Shown here: piece after piece, positions 8,387 through 15,313 of the stretch | How the letters are laid out: each line of letters begins with the position of its first letter | How positions within the stretch are numbered: the first letter of the stretch is position 1 | DNA from: DATLFA01 sp035525225 | GTDB lineage: Bacteria; Actinomycetota; Acidimicrobiia; Acidimicrobiales; WLNW01 | Assembly (NCBI GenBank): GCA_035525225.1 | Contig: DATLFA010000015.1 | Location: 1-64,000, forward strand | Length of the DNA stretch: 64,000 nucleotides | Direction of reading: 5' to 3' | Position numbers and translations under genes: made by a program | The notes under the pieces: generated by a model | Told to the model about the DNA's origin: nothing | Seen by the model: only the letters and a program-made list of their open reading frames with translations | Database searches by the model: none

Positions 8387-8402
8387 TGATCACATTATCA
8401 TA
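8387..8402. promoter_or_regulatory. Operator-like palindrome ATGAT-N6-ATCAT before the second arsR operon
   Basis: ATGAT (8387-8391) and ATCAT (8398-8402) with a 6-bp spacer, followed by AT as at 7066-7067. It lies 80 bp upstream of the membrane protein-arsR unit. Binding by one or both ArsR proteins is inferred. Confidence 0.6.
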
Positions 8403-8481
8403 TAGCCATGCGAATGTGGTGCCGTGCTCGATGTGGACGCTGCCTTGATAGGACGTCGCGTGGCGCGAAGAGAGACCGCCC

Positions 8482-8688
8482 TTAACCCAACCTCCGAACG
8501 CCGCTCCCCCGCCTCTGGTGCGGGACGCGACGCGAACGCTTACAAGACACCAGCGAGCCGAGCGACACGGCGGCGTCGCCGAACCACACACCGCGGGGTT
8601 CGCCGGCATCGAGGTAATACGACGGCAACTGCTCCGTGTAATACACACCCGCGTTGAGGCCCTTGAGCGTTGTCACACGCGCCGTCAT
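8482..8688 (-). pseudogene. TrwC/TraI-type conjugative relaxase, N-terminal fragment
   Basis: The first 44 or so residues match the start of actinobacterial TrwC relaxases: VTTLKGLNAGVYYTEQLPSYYLDAGEP followed by GVWFGDAA, which carries the conserved tyrosine pair region. After about 8556 the similarity stops and the frame runs through unrelated sequence to a stop. The normal protein is over 900 aa and needs the HUH histidines, which are absent here. It is a deletion relic showing that the outer island unit was once conjugative or mobilisable. Confidence 0.75.
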
Positions 8689-8878
8689 CGACTCACGCCC
8701 AACTCACGCAGCAAACAGCACTCGTCTGTAGTTGAAATCGAGCGAAGCGAGCATCGAGCACAAGAAGGCGCGGGCGCGAGAGAAGCGCGTGATTCGAGCA
8801 AGAAGGACATGCGTGCACGATGACGCGAACTCGAGACATTGTGAAGATCAATCCGAGACAAAGGGACACGCGTGAGCG

Positions 8879-9586
8879 TCAGAAATATCGGACACCACAC
8901 GCGATCGCTTGTCGCGTCACCGCCGTCCGAAGAATGCGGACGGTAACGTGCGGAGGTGAGTGACCGTCGACCGCGCATCCGTGCCACCGGCCTGCCCACA
9001 GCGCACAGAGCCGATCATCGCTCACGTGCTCCAGGAACTGCCGCGCCGGCTCTGCCGTCCACACCGACATCTCCGACTTCGGCGCCTTCGGACGCTTGAC
9101 CATGCGCGACGGATTGCGGGCGATTAGCCCCCACCGCAACGCGTCTTGCAGCGCACGACCCAGCACCGCGTGTGCGTAAACCACCGACCGCGGCGCGAGT
9201 GGCTTGCCGTTGCGGCCGCCGCCTTTGAGCAAGTCATTGTCGAACTTCGAGATATGCGCAGGCGTCAGCGCGCCCAGCCGGATCTTGCCGAGCCGCGGAA
9301 TGATCATCTGCTGGATGATCCGCCGGTAGTCAGACACGGTGCTCGGCGCCAGCGACGACGCCACGCTCTCGATCCACTGTTCGCAGAACTCGCGGACGGT
9401 CTGGCGGCCGGCGTCACTATAGGTGCCAGATTGCACGCGACCCAGTGCTTCGGCGAGCGCACCTTCGGCTTCCTTCTTGGTGCGAAAGCCTCCGACCCAC
9501 TTCTGGCGCCGCTTGCCCTCGGGTTCCGACCCGAGCTCGAGCACGTAGCTGTAGGTCTTGCCTCGCTTGACGATGCTGCCGCGCAA
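8879..9586 (-). pseudogene. Tyrosine integrase, truncated before its catalytic residues
   Basis: Residues 1-60 form an AP2-like arm-binding domain (SIVKRGKTYSYVLELG ... KWVGGFRTKKEAEGAL) and 65-165 the SAM-like core-binding domain (FCEQWIESVASSLAPSTVSDYRRII). The catalytic domain begins (WTAEPARQFLEHVSDDRLCALW) but similarity ends near 8995, before the first catalytic arginine; the last 40 residues are unrelated. It starts about 110 bp from the tRNA-end repeat at 9697, the normal place for an island integrase. Integrases of this class are about 380-400 aa, so this is inactive. Confidence 0.85.
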
Positions 9587-9597
9587 CTGGATGCCGC

Positions 9598-9642
9598 TTT
9601 GCTAACGGACCGGTGGCGGTGGGTGAGCAAGACGTTAGCAAA
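9598..9642. repeat. GTTAGCAAA repeats at the right end of the outer island unit
   Basis: An inverted copy of CCGTTAGCAAA lies at 9598-9608 and a direct CGTTAGCAAA at 9633-9642, between the truncated integrase and the tRNA-end repeat. They match the tandem pair at 848-869. Integrase arm sites are the likely explanation. Confidence 0.55.
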
Positions 9643-9696
9643 CCCGGGTTATCCACAGCGGGCACCCCAGACTGCACCGCTGTGACCAGGGTCTTT

Positions 9697-9744
9697 TGGC
9701 TGGCGGGACAGGGATCGAACCTGTGACCTCCTGATCCAAAGTCA
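9697..9744 (-). repeat. attL: 48-bp copy of the tRNA-Gln 3' end
   Basis: Bases 9697-9744 are identical to 17193-17240, covering the tRNA from the anticodon stem to the encoded CCA. There is no 5' half. It is the displaced 3' end left when the 7.5-kb element inserted at tRNA-Gln. Confidence 0.9.
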
Positions 9745-9834
9745 CCTTTTGATATGCGTAGCGCTCACCTGGGAGTTCCCTGATCGGTCGCAAGCGAAAG
9801 CCGCCGAATCAGGCGTTACCGACAGGAGCAACAA

Positions 9835-10287
9835 ATGACCATCCAAGTACCGAAATGGCTGAACCTCGACGAGGTCGTGCCGCCCGAGATGCAAGCGGAG
9901 ATCCCCGACATCGCGCAGTCGGCCCGCAACCTCGTCGACGCGGTCGAAGCGTTCATGCACAACGCATGGCCGAAATACCACGCGATCGCGACGCAGATCG
10001 AAACCCCCGACAGCAGCGAGGACCTCGACGGCTGGCCGCAGTTCATCTACAACCTGACCGGCCTCGCCGAAATCGAGGACTGCATCGCACTCTCGGAGTG
10101 GGTGCTGTCGACGATGATGGGCGGCGGGACGGCGGACGACCACGCGCACACGATCATCGCGAAGCGGATCTCGGGGCCGAGCCAGTCGACGTTCGAAGCG
10201 TTCTGGCAACGCGAGCACGACCGCCAGATCCGCGTGTTCGGCATGACGCGAGACTCGTTTGCCGCGGAGAGGGAGGCGGCCCGATGA
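9835..10287 (+). CDS. Hypothetical protein, first gene of element operon
   Basis: 150 aa, ATG preceded by AGGAG. Acidic and helical, no family recognised. It starts with the segment PKWLNLDEVVPPEMQAEI; the next protein has a similar PEWLNLDALISPADRARI, so the two may be distant paralogues. The stop overlaps the next start (ATGA). First gene after the left attachment site, on the opposite strand to the integrase operon. Confidence 0.7.
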   Translation: MTIQVPKWLNLDEVVPPEMQAEIPDIAQSARNLVDAVEAFMHNAWPKYHAIATQIETPDSSEDLDGWPQFIYNLTGLAEIEDCIALSEWVLSTMMGGGTADDHAHTIIAKRISGPSQSTFEAFWQREHDRQIRVFGMTRDSFAAEREAAR

Positions 10288-10757
10288 GCACCAAACACTC
10301 CACTGTTACCGAGGCGCCAGCGCCGCTGCCGGAATGGCTCAACCTTGACGCGCTCATCTCGCCAGCAGACCGAGCACGGATCGAGGAATGCGGCCAAGCG
10401 GCACACAAGGCACTCGACGCCCTCCTCGAGTTCGTCGACGAGTGGGGCCGCTTCTACACGAAGGTCGACCGGGCGACGTGGGACACGCCGTTCAACGAGA
10501 TCGAAGGCGTGTATGACTCCATCCGCGCTCACGTCGGCCTCCCGATGGTCGACGGGCCGCTAAAGCTCATCGGGGCCGTCATCGCGCTCGTGTCCGGTGA
10601 GAAACCAGGGGACGATTTCGGCTACTTGGTCGACTCATCGACGACGCCTTCGCAGGAACGAATCCTCCGGGCGCTGTACCAACTGCGGTACAACGCGGAG
10701 GTGCCCTACGGTGGCGGCGACGGTCGGGGCGCGGCTCCCGAGGAAGGCGGCTTCTGA
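10284..10757 (+). CDS. Hypothetical protein, second gene of element operon
   Basis: 157 aa from ATG 10284, overlapping the previous stop by 4 bp with a purine-rich ribosome-binding site (GAGAGGGAGG). N-terminal WLNLD segment as in the preceding gene, then a helical acidic body (AHKALDALLEFVDEWGRFY). No known domain. A longer frame beginning at 9855 is out-of-frame read-through of the upstream gene and is not used. Confidence 0.7.
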   Translation: MSTKHSTVTEAPAPLPEWLNLDALISPADRARIEECGQAAHKALDALLEFVDEWGRFYTKVDRATWDTPFNEIEGVYDSIRAHVGLPMVDGPLKLIGAVIALVSGEKPGDDFGYLVDSSTTPSQERILRALYQLRYNAEVPYGGGDGRGAAPEEGGF

Positions 10758-10918
10758 TGGGCGCCGTCGTGGATCTGCGGCCCTTGCTGCCGTCCGAGGT
10801 CGCCCGCTGCGCCTACTGCCGCCGCGACATCGAACCGGGCGAACACCACTGGTACGACGCCACCGACGGGGATCTGTGGTGCGTCGACTGCGACCGGCCC
10901 GACTGGCACGACAACTGA
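10757..10918 (+). CDS. 53-aa zinc-ribbon protein
   Basis: ATG 10757 shares its first base with the preceding stop (TGATG). Two CxxC knuckles are visible at residues 18/21 (CAYC) and 42/45 (CVDC), with HH at 30-31 and aromatic residues between. A single zinc-binding domain of this size suggests a nucleic-acid or protein-binding accessory. It ends the three-gene element operon, followed by a palindrome and a terminator. Too short for many gene callers, but start, coupling and motif agree. Confidence 0.65.
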   Translation: MGAVVDLRPLLPSEVARCAYCRRDIEPGEHHWYDATDGDLWCVDCDRPDWHDN

Positions 10919-10919
10919 A

Positions 10920-10945
10920 CTTCATTCACTCGCGAGTAAATGAAG
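10920..10945. other. 26-bp near-perfect palindrome after the zinc-ribbon gene
   Basis: The arms are CTTCATTCACTCG and CGAGTAAATGAAG, with one mismatch and no loop. The absent loop makes it more like a protein-binding site than a terminator, although it directly abuts the terminator stem that follows. Confidence 0.5.
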
Positions 10946-10974
10946 CGGCCCCCGTCTATTCGGCGGGGGCCGCT
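10944..10974 (+). terminator. GC-rich hairpin terminator
   Basis: Stem AGCGGCCCCC (10944-10953) pairs with GGGGGCCGCT (10965-10974) across an 11-nt loop, 26 bp after the zinc-ribbon stop. There is no T-tract, as is common in high-GC actinobacteria. Confidence 0.65.
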
Positions 10975-10988
10975 CCGCGTCCCGGACA

Positions 10989-11065
10989 ATCCGTTACGCG
11001 CGTAACGAATCCTGTAGGCGCCTACAAGATTCGACTCGCTCAGATCCGTTAGGCGCCTAACGGAT
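10989..11065. repeat. Array of three related 22-bp palindromes
   Basis: Each palindrome fits the half-site ATCCGTTAGGC followed by its complement: 10989-11010 (core TTACGCGCGTAA), 11009-11030 (core TGTAGGCGCCTACA) and 11044-11065 (perfect). Centres are 20 and 35 bp apart. They fill the gap between a convergent operon end and the LapA-like gene. An operator cluster or replication-initiation site for the element is inferred; no protein is assigned. Confidence 0.7.
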
Positions 11066-11088
11066 TCGACGCGCTGGAACGCGACTGC

Positions 11089-11346
11089 TCATCGGTTCCG
11101 TCTCGCGCGTGGCAGGCGCCGGACCAGCCATCCGATAACAATGCCGGCAACCGCTGCCACGAGAATCACGATCCAGATCGGCGCCTGAGCGTCACCGAAG
11201 ACGTATCCGATACGAACATCACTTCGGTTGTCCAACGCGACCGCGACGATCGCGACCACGATCGCAGCTAAAAACAGCCAACGGAGGAGCAGGCCGGCAT
11301 CGCGTCTGTGCACAGCACCGGCATGCTCGCCTACATCATCACTCAT
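11089..11346 (-). CDS. LapA-domain (DUF1049) membrane protein
   Basis: 85 aa. Two transmembrane helices (LLLRWLFLAAIVVAIVAVAL and IWIVILVAAVAGIVIGWLV) flank an NRSDVRIGYVFGD strand-like segment, the layout of LapA/DUF1049 proteins, which in gamma-proteobacteria help assemble the outer envelope. The actinobacterial role is unknown. It lies inside the integrative element, next to the palindrome array. Confidence 0.7.
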   Translation of the reverse strand: MSDDVGEHAGAVHRRDAGLLLRWLFLAAIVVAIVAVALDNRSDVRIGYVFGDAQAPIWIVILVAAVAGIVIGWLVRRLPRARRNR

Positions 11347-11396
11347 CGTTCGTACCCCCCCATGCGCTTCTCGCGAATGCTATACCCCAGGCCGCA

Positions 11397-11594
11397 ATGG
11401 TGGCGAAGTACCTCGGGATGCGCGCGCCGACGCTGTACCGGTTGATCGACGAGGGCCACTTGCCCGCGTACAAGATGGGCCGCGTCATCCGGATCAAGGT
11501 CAGTGATCTCGACGCGTTCATCGTCGGCGCGAGGATCGAAGCGGGCACGCTCACGCAGTTGCATCCGCCGCGCGATCTCGACGACGTCGGCTAA
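11397..11594 (+). CDS. Excisionase-like helix-turn-helix protein
   Basis: 65 aa, almost entirely an HTH_17/MerR-type domain: YLGMRAPTLYRLIDEGHLPAYKMGRVIRI then KVSDLDAFI. Such proteins act as excisionases, directing a tyrosine integrase to excise, or as small regulators. The ATG at 11397 cuts close to the domain start, but no in-frame start lies further upstream before unrelated sequence. Within an integrase-bearing element, excisionase is the natural reading. Confidence 0.75.
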   Translation: MVAKYLGMRAPTLYRLIDEGHLPAYKMGRVIRIKVSDLDAFIVGARIEAGTLTQLHPPRDLDDVG

Positions 11595-11682
11595 GCAGTC
11601 GGGGGCCCTTTCACTGCTCAGGCGGTGGGGGCCGCTCAGCGTCCACGACTCAAAGTCGAGAGGTGCTCTACAGTCGGTTCTT

Positions 11683-12387
11683 GTGCTGTTGGCCTATGTC
11701 GATGAGTCCTACGACAAGACCTATTACTGGATCGGCGGATTGATCTGCCCGGAGTCACAAGCGGTATCACTGATGCACCAGCTCGACGAAGTGGTCGCCG
11801 ACGCCGCAATGAGCTACAGGGGCATCGGCACTAACGCAGAACTCCACGGTTACGCGCTGCTGCAGGGTAAGGACGACTGGGAGCCAATTCAGTCAATGAT
11901 CCGGGCTCGGATCGGTGTGTACAGCGCAGCTTTGAAAGCGATCGCGCGACACGACGTCACGATCATGTTGAGGGGTGTTCACAAGCCCGGGCTTGACCGC
12001 CGTTACAAGTTTCCCGACCATCCTCACAGCGTCGCATTGGCCCACCTCCTTGAGCGCGTGGACGAACTCGCCGCCGCCCGCGATGAATGGGCGTTAGTGA
12101 TCGCGGACGAGGTAGGCGAAGAATCAACCCACCGGAAGAATCTCTGGCATTTCCAGCGATGCTCCACCGGCGGTTATCGCTCCAGGCAACTGTCTCGCAT
12201 TGTCGACACGATCCATTTCGCTCCGTCTTCTGCGAGCCGGCTTGTGCAAAGTGCCGACCTTGTCACCTACTTGCATACTCGGATCAGAACTGATGTCGCC
12301 AGGGATCTTCGCGCGCAGCAGGCCAACCGGGATCTGTGGGCGCTTATCGAGTCCAGGGTAAAGCACCAAGAATGCTGGTACCCGTAA
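11683..12387 (+). CDS. DUF3800 protein
   Basis: 234 aa from GTG 11683. DUF3800 hallmarks are an N-terminal strand with AYVDES, a following Y-Y-W-I-G-G-L-I strand, and a C-terminal QSADLVTYLHTRI segment. The fold is RNase-H-like and the acidic residues resemble a nuclease site; these proteins are frequent on phages and genomic islands, but no biochemical role is settled. The start is chosen by the conserved DES motif six to eight residues in. It converges on the WhiB-like gene, with a hairpin between them. Confidence 0.8.
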   Translation: MLLAYVDESYDKTYYWIGGLICPESQAVSLMHQLDEVVADAAMSYRGIGTNAELHGYALLQGKDDWEPIQSMIRARIGVYSAALKAIARHDVTIMLRGVHKPGLDRRYKFPDHPHSVALAHLLERVDELAAARDEWALVIADEVGEESTHRKNLWHFQRCSTGGYRSRQLSRIVDTIHFAPSSASRLVQSADLVTYLHTRIRTDVARDLRAQQANRDLWALIESRVKHQECWYP

Positions 12388-12394
12388 CGCACGA

Positions 12395-12418
12395 GAGCCC
12401 GACCGATAGGCCGGGCTC
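12395..12418. terminator. Hairpin between DUF3800 and WhiB-like genes
   Basis: GAGCCCG (12395-12401) pairs with CGGGCTC (12412-12418) over a 10-nt loop. It lies 8 bp after the DUF3800 stop and between convergent genes, so it may serve both strands. Confidence 0.6.
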
Positions 12419-12508
12419 AAGGCTCACGGGACGGTCTTTACGACCACTCCTGAGACGACTATAGAGCGCCAGTCAACCCCGCACCGGCACCGCGCCCATT
12501 TTTGCACG

Positions 12509-12805
12509 TCAAAGGTCTGCCACGCCGCTTGAGACGAATTTGCCGAGATGTCGCCGCTCCAATTTCGAGGTGCCGGCCCAGATGCCCTCGCACGACGGCC
12601 CGAGCGACAACGCGGAATCTAAACACTCGCTTGAAACTCGGCACTGGCGGCAGATCGCCCGGGCCGGCTCGAGCGACTCGCCCGGAGCGGGGAACCAGGA
12701 CACGTCGTTGTCTCGGCCGACGCAGAGCCCGTGACGCTGCCACGCCGGCCGCCATGCCTCGACGTCCGGCTTATCGCTCGACCAGGGAAGCGCAGCGAGA
12801 ACCAT
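12509..12805 (-). CDS. WhiB-like iron-sulfur regulator on the element
   Basis: 98 aa. The four cluster-binding cysteines are C28, C52, C55 and C61 (C-x23-C-x2-C-x5-C), followed by the G-rich turn EGIWAGTS and a basic segment. WhiB proteins bind a 4Fe-4S cluster and usually partner the principal sigma factor to redirect transcription. Element-borne copies are known from actinophages, where they alter host gene expression or exclusion. It is transcribed on its own. The target is unknown. Confidence 0.92.
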   Translation of the reverse strand: MVLAALPWSSDKPDVEAWRPAWQRHGLCVGRDNDVSWFPAPGESLEPARAICRQCRVSSECLDSALSLGPSCEGIWAGTSKLERRHLGKFVSSGVADL

Positions 12806-13138
12806 TCCCAGAAACGATAGCCCAACCCCCGATTATCGCTGCGCACTACGACAGCCAGTTATTCCCAGCGAGATTTTCTCAGGGGGGGAACGGAAGGAGC
12901 GGGGTTTCCGGGGGTCTGTGGCGGCCATGATTGCGGATGCCCCTGGGGTCTGTTCGCCTGACGGCTGAGCGGGGCACGCAATTCGATTCTGCGCGGTTGC
13001 GATCGCGGCCCAAGCTGGCATGCACTTGCTAGTAGCTGATCGTTCCGTTCGAAATCTCGCGCACAGCGACTAACTCGCCTGCATCCTGGCGAGGTGTGAC
13101 AATAAGGCTTGGCCGCAGCGCCCCGGGGGTCAAGTTCG
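12806..13138. other. Intergenic region with dispersed repeat
   Basis: No protein-like frame. It contains a 31-bp sequence at 12892-12922 repeated exactly at 13344-13374, and a 19-bp sequence at 12931-12949 that recurs at 39189-39207. It separates the WhiB-like gene from a gene fragment and may include promoters for both. Confidence 0.5.
12892..12922 (+). repeat. 31-bp direct repeat, copy 1
   Basis: A purine-rich 31-mer beginning GGAAGGAGCGGGGTTTCC is identical to 13344-13374. Weaker similarity continues beyond it (GATTG, then CCCC..GGGGT). It may be part of a small dispersed repeat family. Confidence 0.75.
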
Positions 13139-13468
13139 GTGACGGCTTCATTTGACCTCAAGCTGGATCGGGCCGAAAAGCACCTCGTCGATCTCGAAGC
13201 AGCAGTCCGGGCCTACTGTGACAGCCGCAATCACGCCAACCTGACACCCACGGAAACCCGGCACCTTCCACATTTTTTACTCGGGCCGTTTCCAATTCCG
13301 GGCGCCGTTGTCGATGCCCCCCCTTTTTTCCAGAGAGAGAAATGGAAGGAGCGGGGTTTCCGGGGGTCTGTGGCTGTGGTGATTGGAACCACCCCGGGGG
13401 TCACCATTGGCGTGATGGCCTTCGTGTGGGGCCTTTGCCCTTGCGTAGGTTGCATAACCGGTGGCTGA
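13139..13468 (+). pseudogene. Fragment of an actinobacterial hypothetical protein
   Basis: From GTG 13139 the first 28 residues (TASFDLKLDRAEKHLVDLEA...) resemble the N-terminal helix of a widespread actinobacterial protein of unknown function that is normally around 200 aa or longer. After roughly residue 60 the frame runs into the second copy of the 31-bp repeat and then through the antisense of the HNH gene. The repeat may mark the deletion or insertion joint. The family match is from memory and only moderately sure. Confidence 0.4.
13344..13374 (+). repeat. 31-bp direct repeat, copy 2
   Basis: Identical to 12892-12922. It sits inside the 3' part of the gene fragment that begins at 13139. 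Confidence 0.75.
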
Positions 13469-13664
13469 CTCGCCAGTTGGTGATGTCGTCTGTTCCGCCT
13501 CGGTAGAGCGGTATGAGGTGGTCGACTTGGAAGGCGGCCGGGTGGTTGGGTCCTACGTCGAGTCTCACGTCGTCGCCGCAGAGGTGGCACACGGGGCCGT
13601 AGGTGGCGAGGACGACGGCGCGTCGGCGTTGCAGGATGCGGCCGGCTATCCGCTTGGTGGTCAC
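13401..13664 (-). CDS. HNH endonuclease
   Basis: 87 aa from GTG 13664, which overlaps the SWIM gene stop by 4 bp (GTGA). HNH layout: zinc knuckle CHLCG, catalytic DHLIPLYRGGTDD, and NWRVSHRLCNLRKGKG with the third histidine and CN. Small HNH enzymes of this shape nick DNA beside terminases in phages or act as homing-type nucleases. It is the last gene of the element's minus-strand operon. A longer frame to 13850 is read-through into the SWIM gene. Confidence 0.9.
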   Translation of the reverse strand: MTTKRIAGRILQRRRAVVLATYGPVCHLCGDDVRLDVGPNHPAAFQVDHLIPLYRGGTDDITNWRVSHRLCNLRKGKGPTRRPSRQW

Positions 13665-13888
13665 GGCCGCTTCTTCGGTCGGAGGGTCACCAGCTGGACG
13701 CCTACGAGGTGGCTGCATTTGCCTGTGGCTGGGCATGAGCACGTCCAGCCGAATCGGTCGCCCTTGACGACGTACACCGTGTCGGAGCCGCGCACGCGGG
13801 CCCATACGAGCCCTCGTGACACTTCCTTGACGAAGATGCGGCCCTCGCACAAATACCTGCGGCCCTTGGCTTCGATCGACTCACGCAT
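13661..13888 (-). CDS. SWIM zinc-finger protein
   Basis: 75 aa, little more than a SWIM domain: the CxCx(n)CxH motif is TCSCPATGKCSH followed by LVGVQL. SWIM fingers bind DNA or proteins and appear in recombination and transposition partners. It overlaps the end of the DUF3987 gene by 8 bp and the HNH start by 4 bp, so the three are one transcript. Confidence 0.85.
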   Translation of the reverse strand: MRESIEAKGRRYLCEGRIFVKEVSRGLVWARVRGSDTVYVVKGDRFGWTCSCPATGKCSHLVGVQLVTLRPKKRP

Positions 13889-15313
13889 CGCTTGATTCGC
13901 TTACTGCGACCGAGCAGACGCGCGAGCGCCCGTTCGTGTTATGGCTCTTGGTCTTGATGAGACCGCGACGTTCGAGGTCGGCTCGGATGCTCGCGAGTTG
14001 CGTTGCCTTGAGGTGGTTGCTGAACACGGCCATCTGCTGCGTCGAGTCGAGTCCGGCTTCGCCCGCCTTGCGGATGGCCTTTAGGAGTCGGTCGGCGGGT
14101 TGGTTGCCGGTCGTGTCACCGAAGATGCGTTCAGCGGAGCCACGGCAGTATCGCCACAGTGCCCATGCCGCGCCGACGTGTTCGATGCCGATTTCCTTCG
14201 CGCCGTCAGCCAATGCGTAGACAAGCGAAAGGCGGAGCACCTGGGGTTCCGCTCGAGCAGTGACCGCGCCGAGCAGTCCGCCCGGTTCGTCGTCGCCCAT
14301 GCTGTCGTAGATGCCGTGCCACATCAGGTTCGCTGCGGTCGTGCGTTGCATCCGCCCGAGCCGGTAGGCGTCGCGCAGATTGCGTCTCAGCGGCTCCGCG
14401 TACTGTCGGAACACCTCGTCGGGAATGTTGCCACCATCGGGTAGACGCTGCGTCCGCTTCGCGCACACCCACAAGAACCGATTCGCGGTGCCGCCGTAGA
14501 TCTCGATCGCGGTCAACACCGAGCGCAGCTCCTCGGTCGTGATATGGCCGACGATGCCCGCGTGGTACTGGTCCGCGACGACAATCCCGCCGGCGCGCGA
14601 CCGGGCCTCGAGTTTTGAGCCGTCCCACATCATCCGCACGACCGAACCGAGCGTCGATCCCTCGCGGCCGATGACACGCAACGCGCGAGCCAATTCGGAC
14701 TCCACGACCCACAGCCGCGTATCGCGCTCCTCCGGCTCATCGTCCTTCTTACCGGCCAACGCGTCGATCAACGCTTCGCCGCTGCCGAATCCCGCGGCAG
14801 CTGCGACGACATCAGCGCAGGGTCGACAAGCGCCATCAGACCGAACGCGGCGCTCTTCGAGGTGCCCTTGCCGGCCTTCGCTGTCTCGCCGACAATCGCT
14901 GCGTTCAGCGCGGCCGGGTGGCGATCGTTCCCCGCGAGCATGTACGCGCCGCTATTCGCGGCGACTCCGAATCCGACGAGGCACTGAGCGAGTATCGCGA
15001 TCGGGTCCGCTTCGGTGAACGGTGCCGCCGCGAGCGCGAATTCACCGATCGGACCTTGGAACGCTTCGCACCGTATCAACGGCCATCCGCTAGGCGAAAA
15101 AAGCGAATCAAGCGAAATAAGGGGTGCTCCCTCGTCCTCGACGGGACTTAATTCGCCTAATTCGCTTAATTCTCTATGCAACCGCGTCGCCTCGGGGTCA
15201 ACGTTGGCCTTGATGCGCGCGAGGTCGTCGGCGTAGCTCGGCTCGCCACGCGCGATGCGTTCGGCTTCCATGCGTTGCGCATCCCTGGTGTAAGTCCTGT
15301 CGTCGGCGAACAT
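13881..15313 (-). pseudogene. DUF3987 primase/helicase-like protein, frameshifted
   Basis: The gene starts at ATG 15313 (TGATG with the previous stop). Its first part (to 14768) has the P-loop-like GETAKAGKGTSKSA and ends prematurely at a TGA. The second part (14790s to 13881, 296 aa visible) continues the same family: LWVVESELARALRVIGREGSTL, MMWDGSKL, then GHITTEELRSVL. Adding one G to the run near 14803 would join them as GFGSGEALIDALAG. DUF3987 proteins are linked to primase-helicase functions of actinobacterial phages and islands. This is either real inactivation or a sequencing error. Confidence 0.8.

Larger units (their letters stand above)
690..9744. mobile_element. Outer, decayed tRNA-Gln island unit
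   Basis: This segment is bounded by a decayed tRNA-Gln 3' end (about 690-730) and a good copy (9697-9744) in the same orientation. It carries a truncated integrase at the tRNA-proximal end, a relaxase N-terminal fragment and GTTAGCAAA repeats at both ends. Cargo is a ClpN-zinc protein, pckG, sulP, two arsR genes, a DUF2795 gene and small membrane proteins. With integrase and relaxase both broken it should be fixed. That the metabolic genes arrived as cargo is inference from their position between the repeats. Confidence 0.6.

Noticed and set aside
9855..10757. 300-aa plus-strand ORF
   Set aside because: Its first 140 residues are an arginine-rich out-of-frame reading of the gene at 9835-10287. 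Only the part from ATG 10284 is protein-like and coupled to the previous stop.
13231..13590. Minus-strand ORF over the 31-bp repeat
   Set aside because: Proline/arginine-rich and partly antisense or out of frame to the HNH gene. The peptide TDPRKPRSF shared with another ORF at 12833-13021 simply reflects the DNA repeat.
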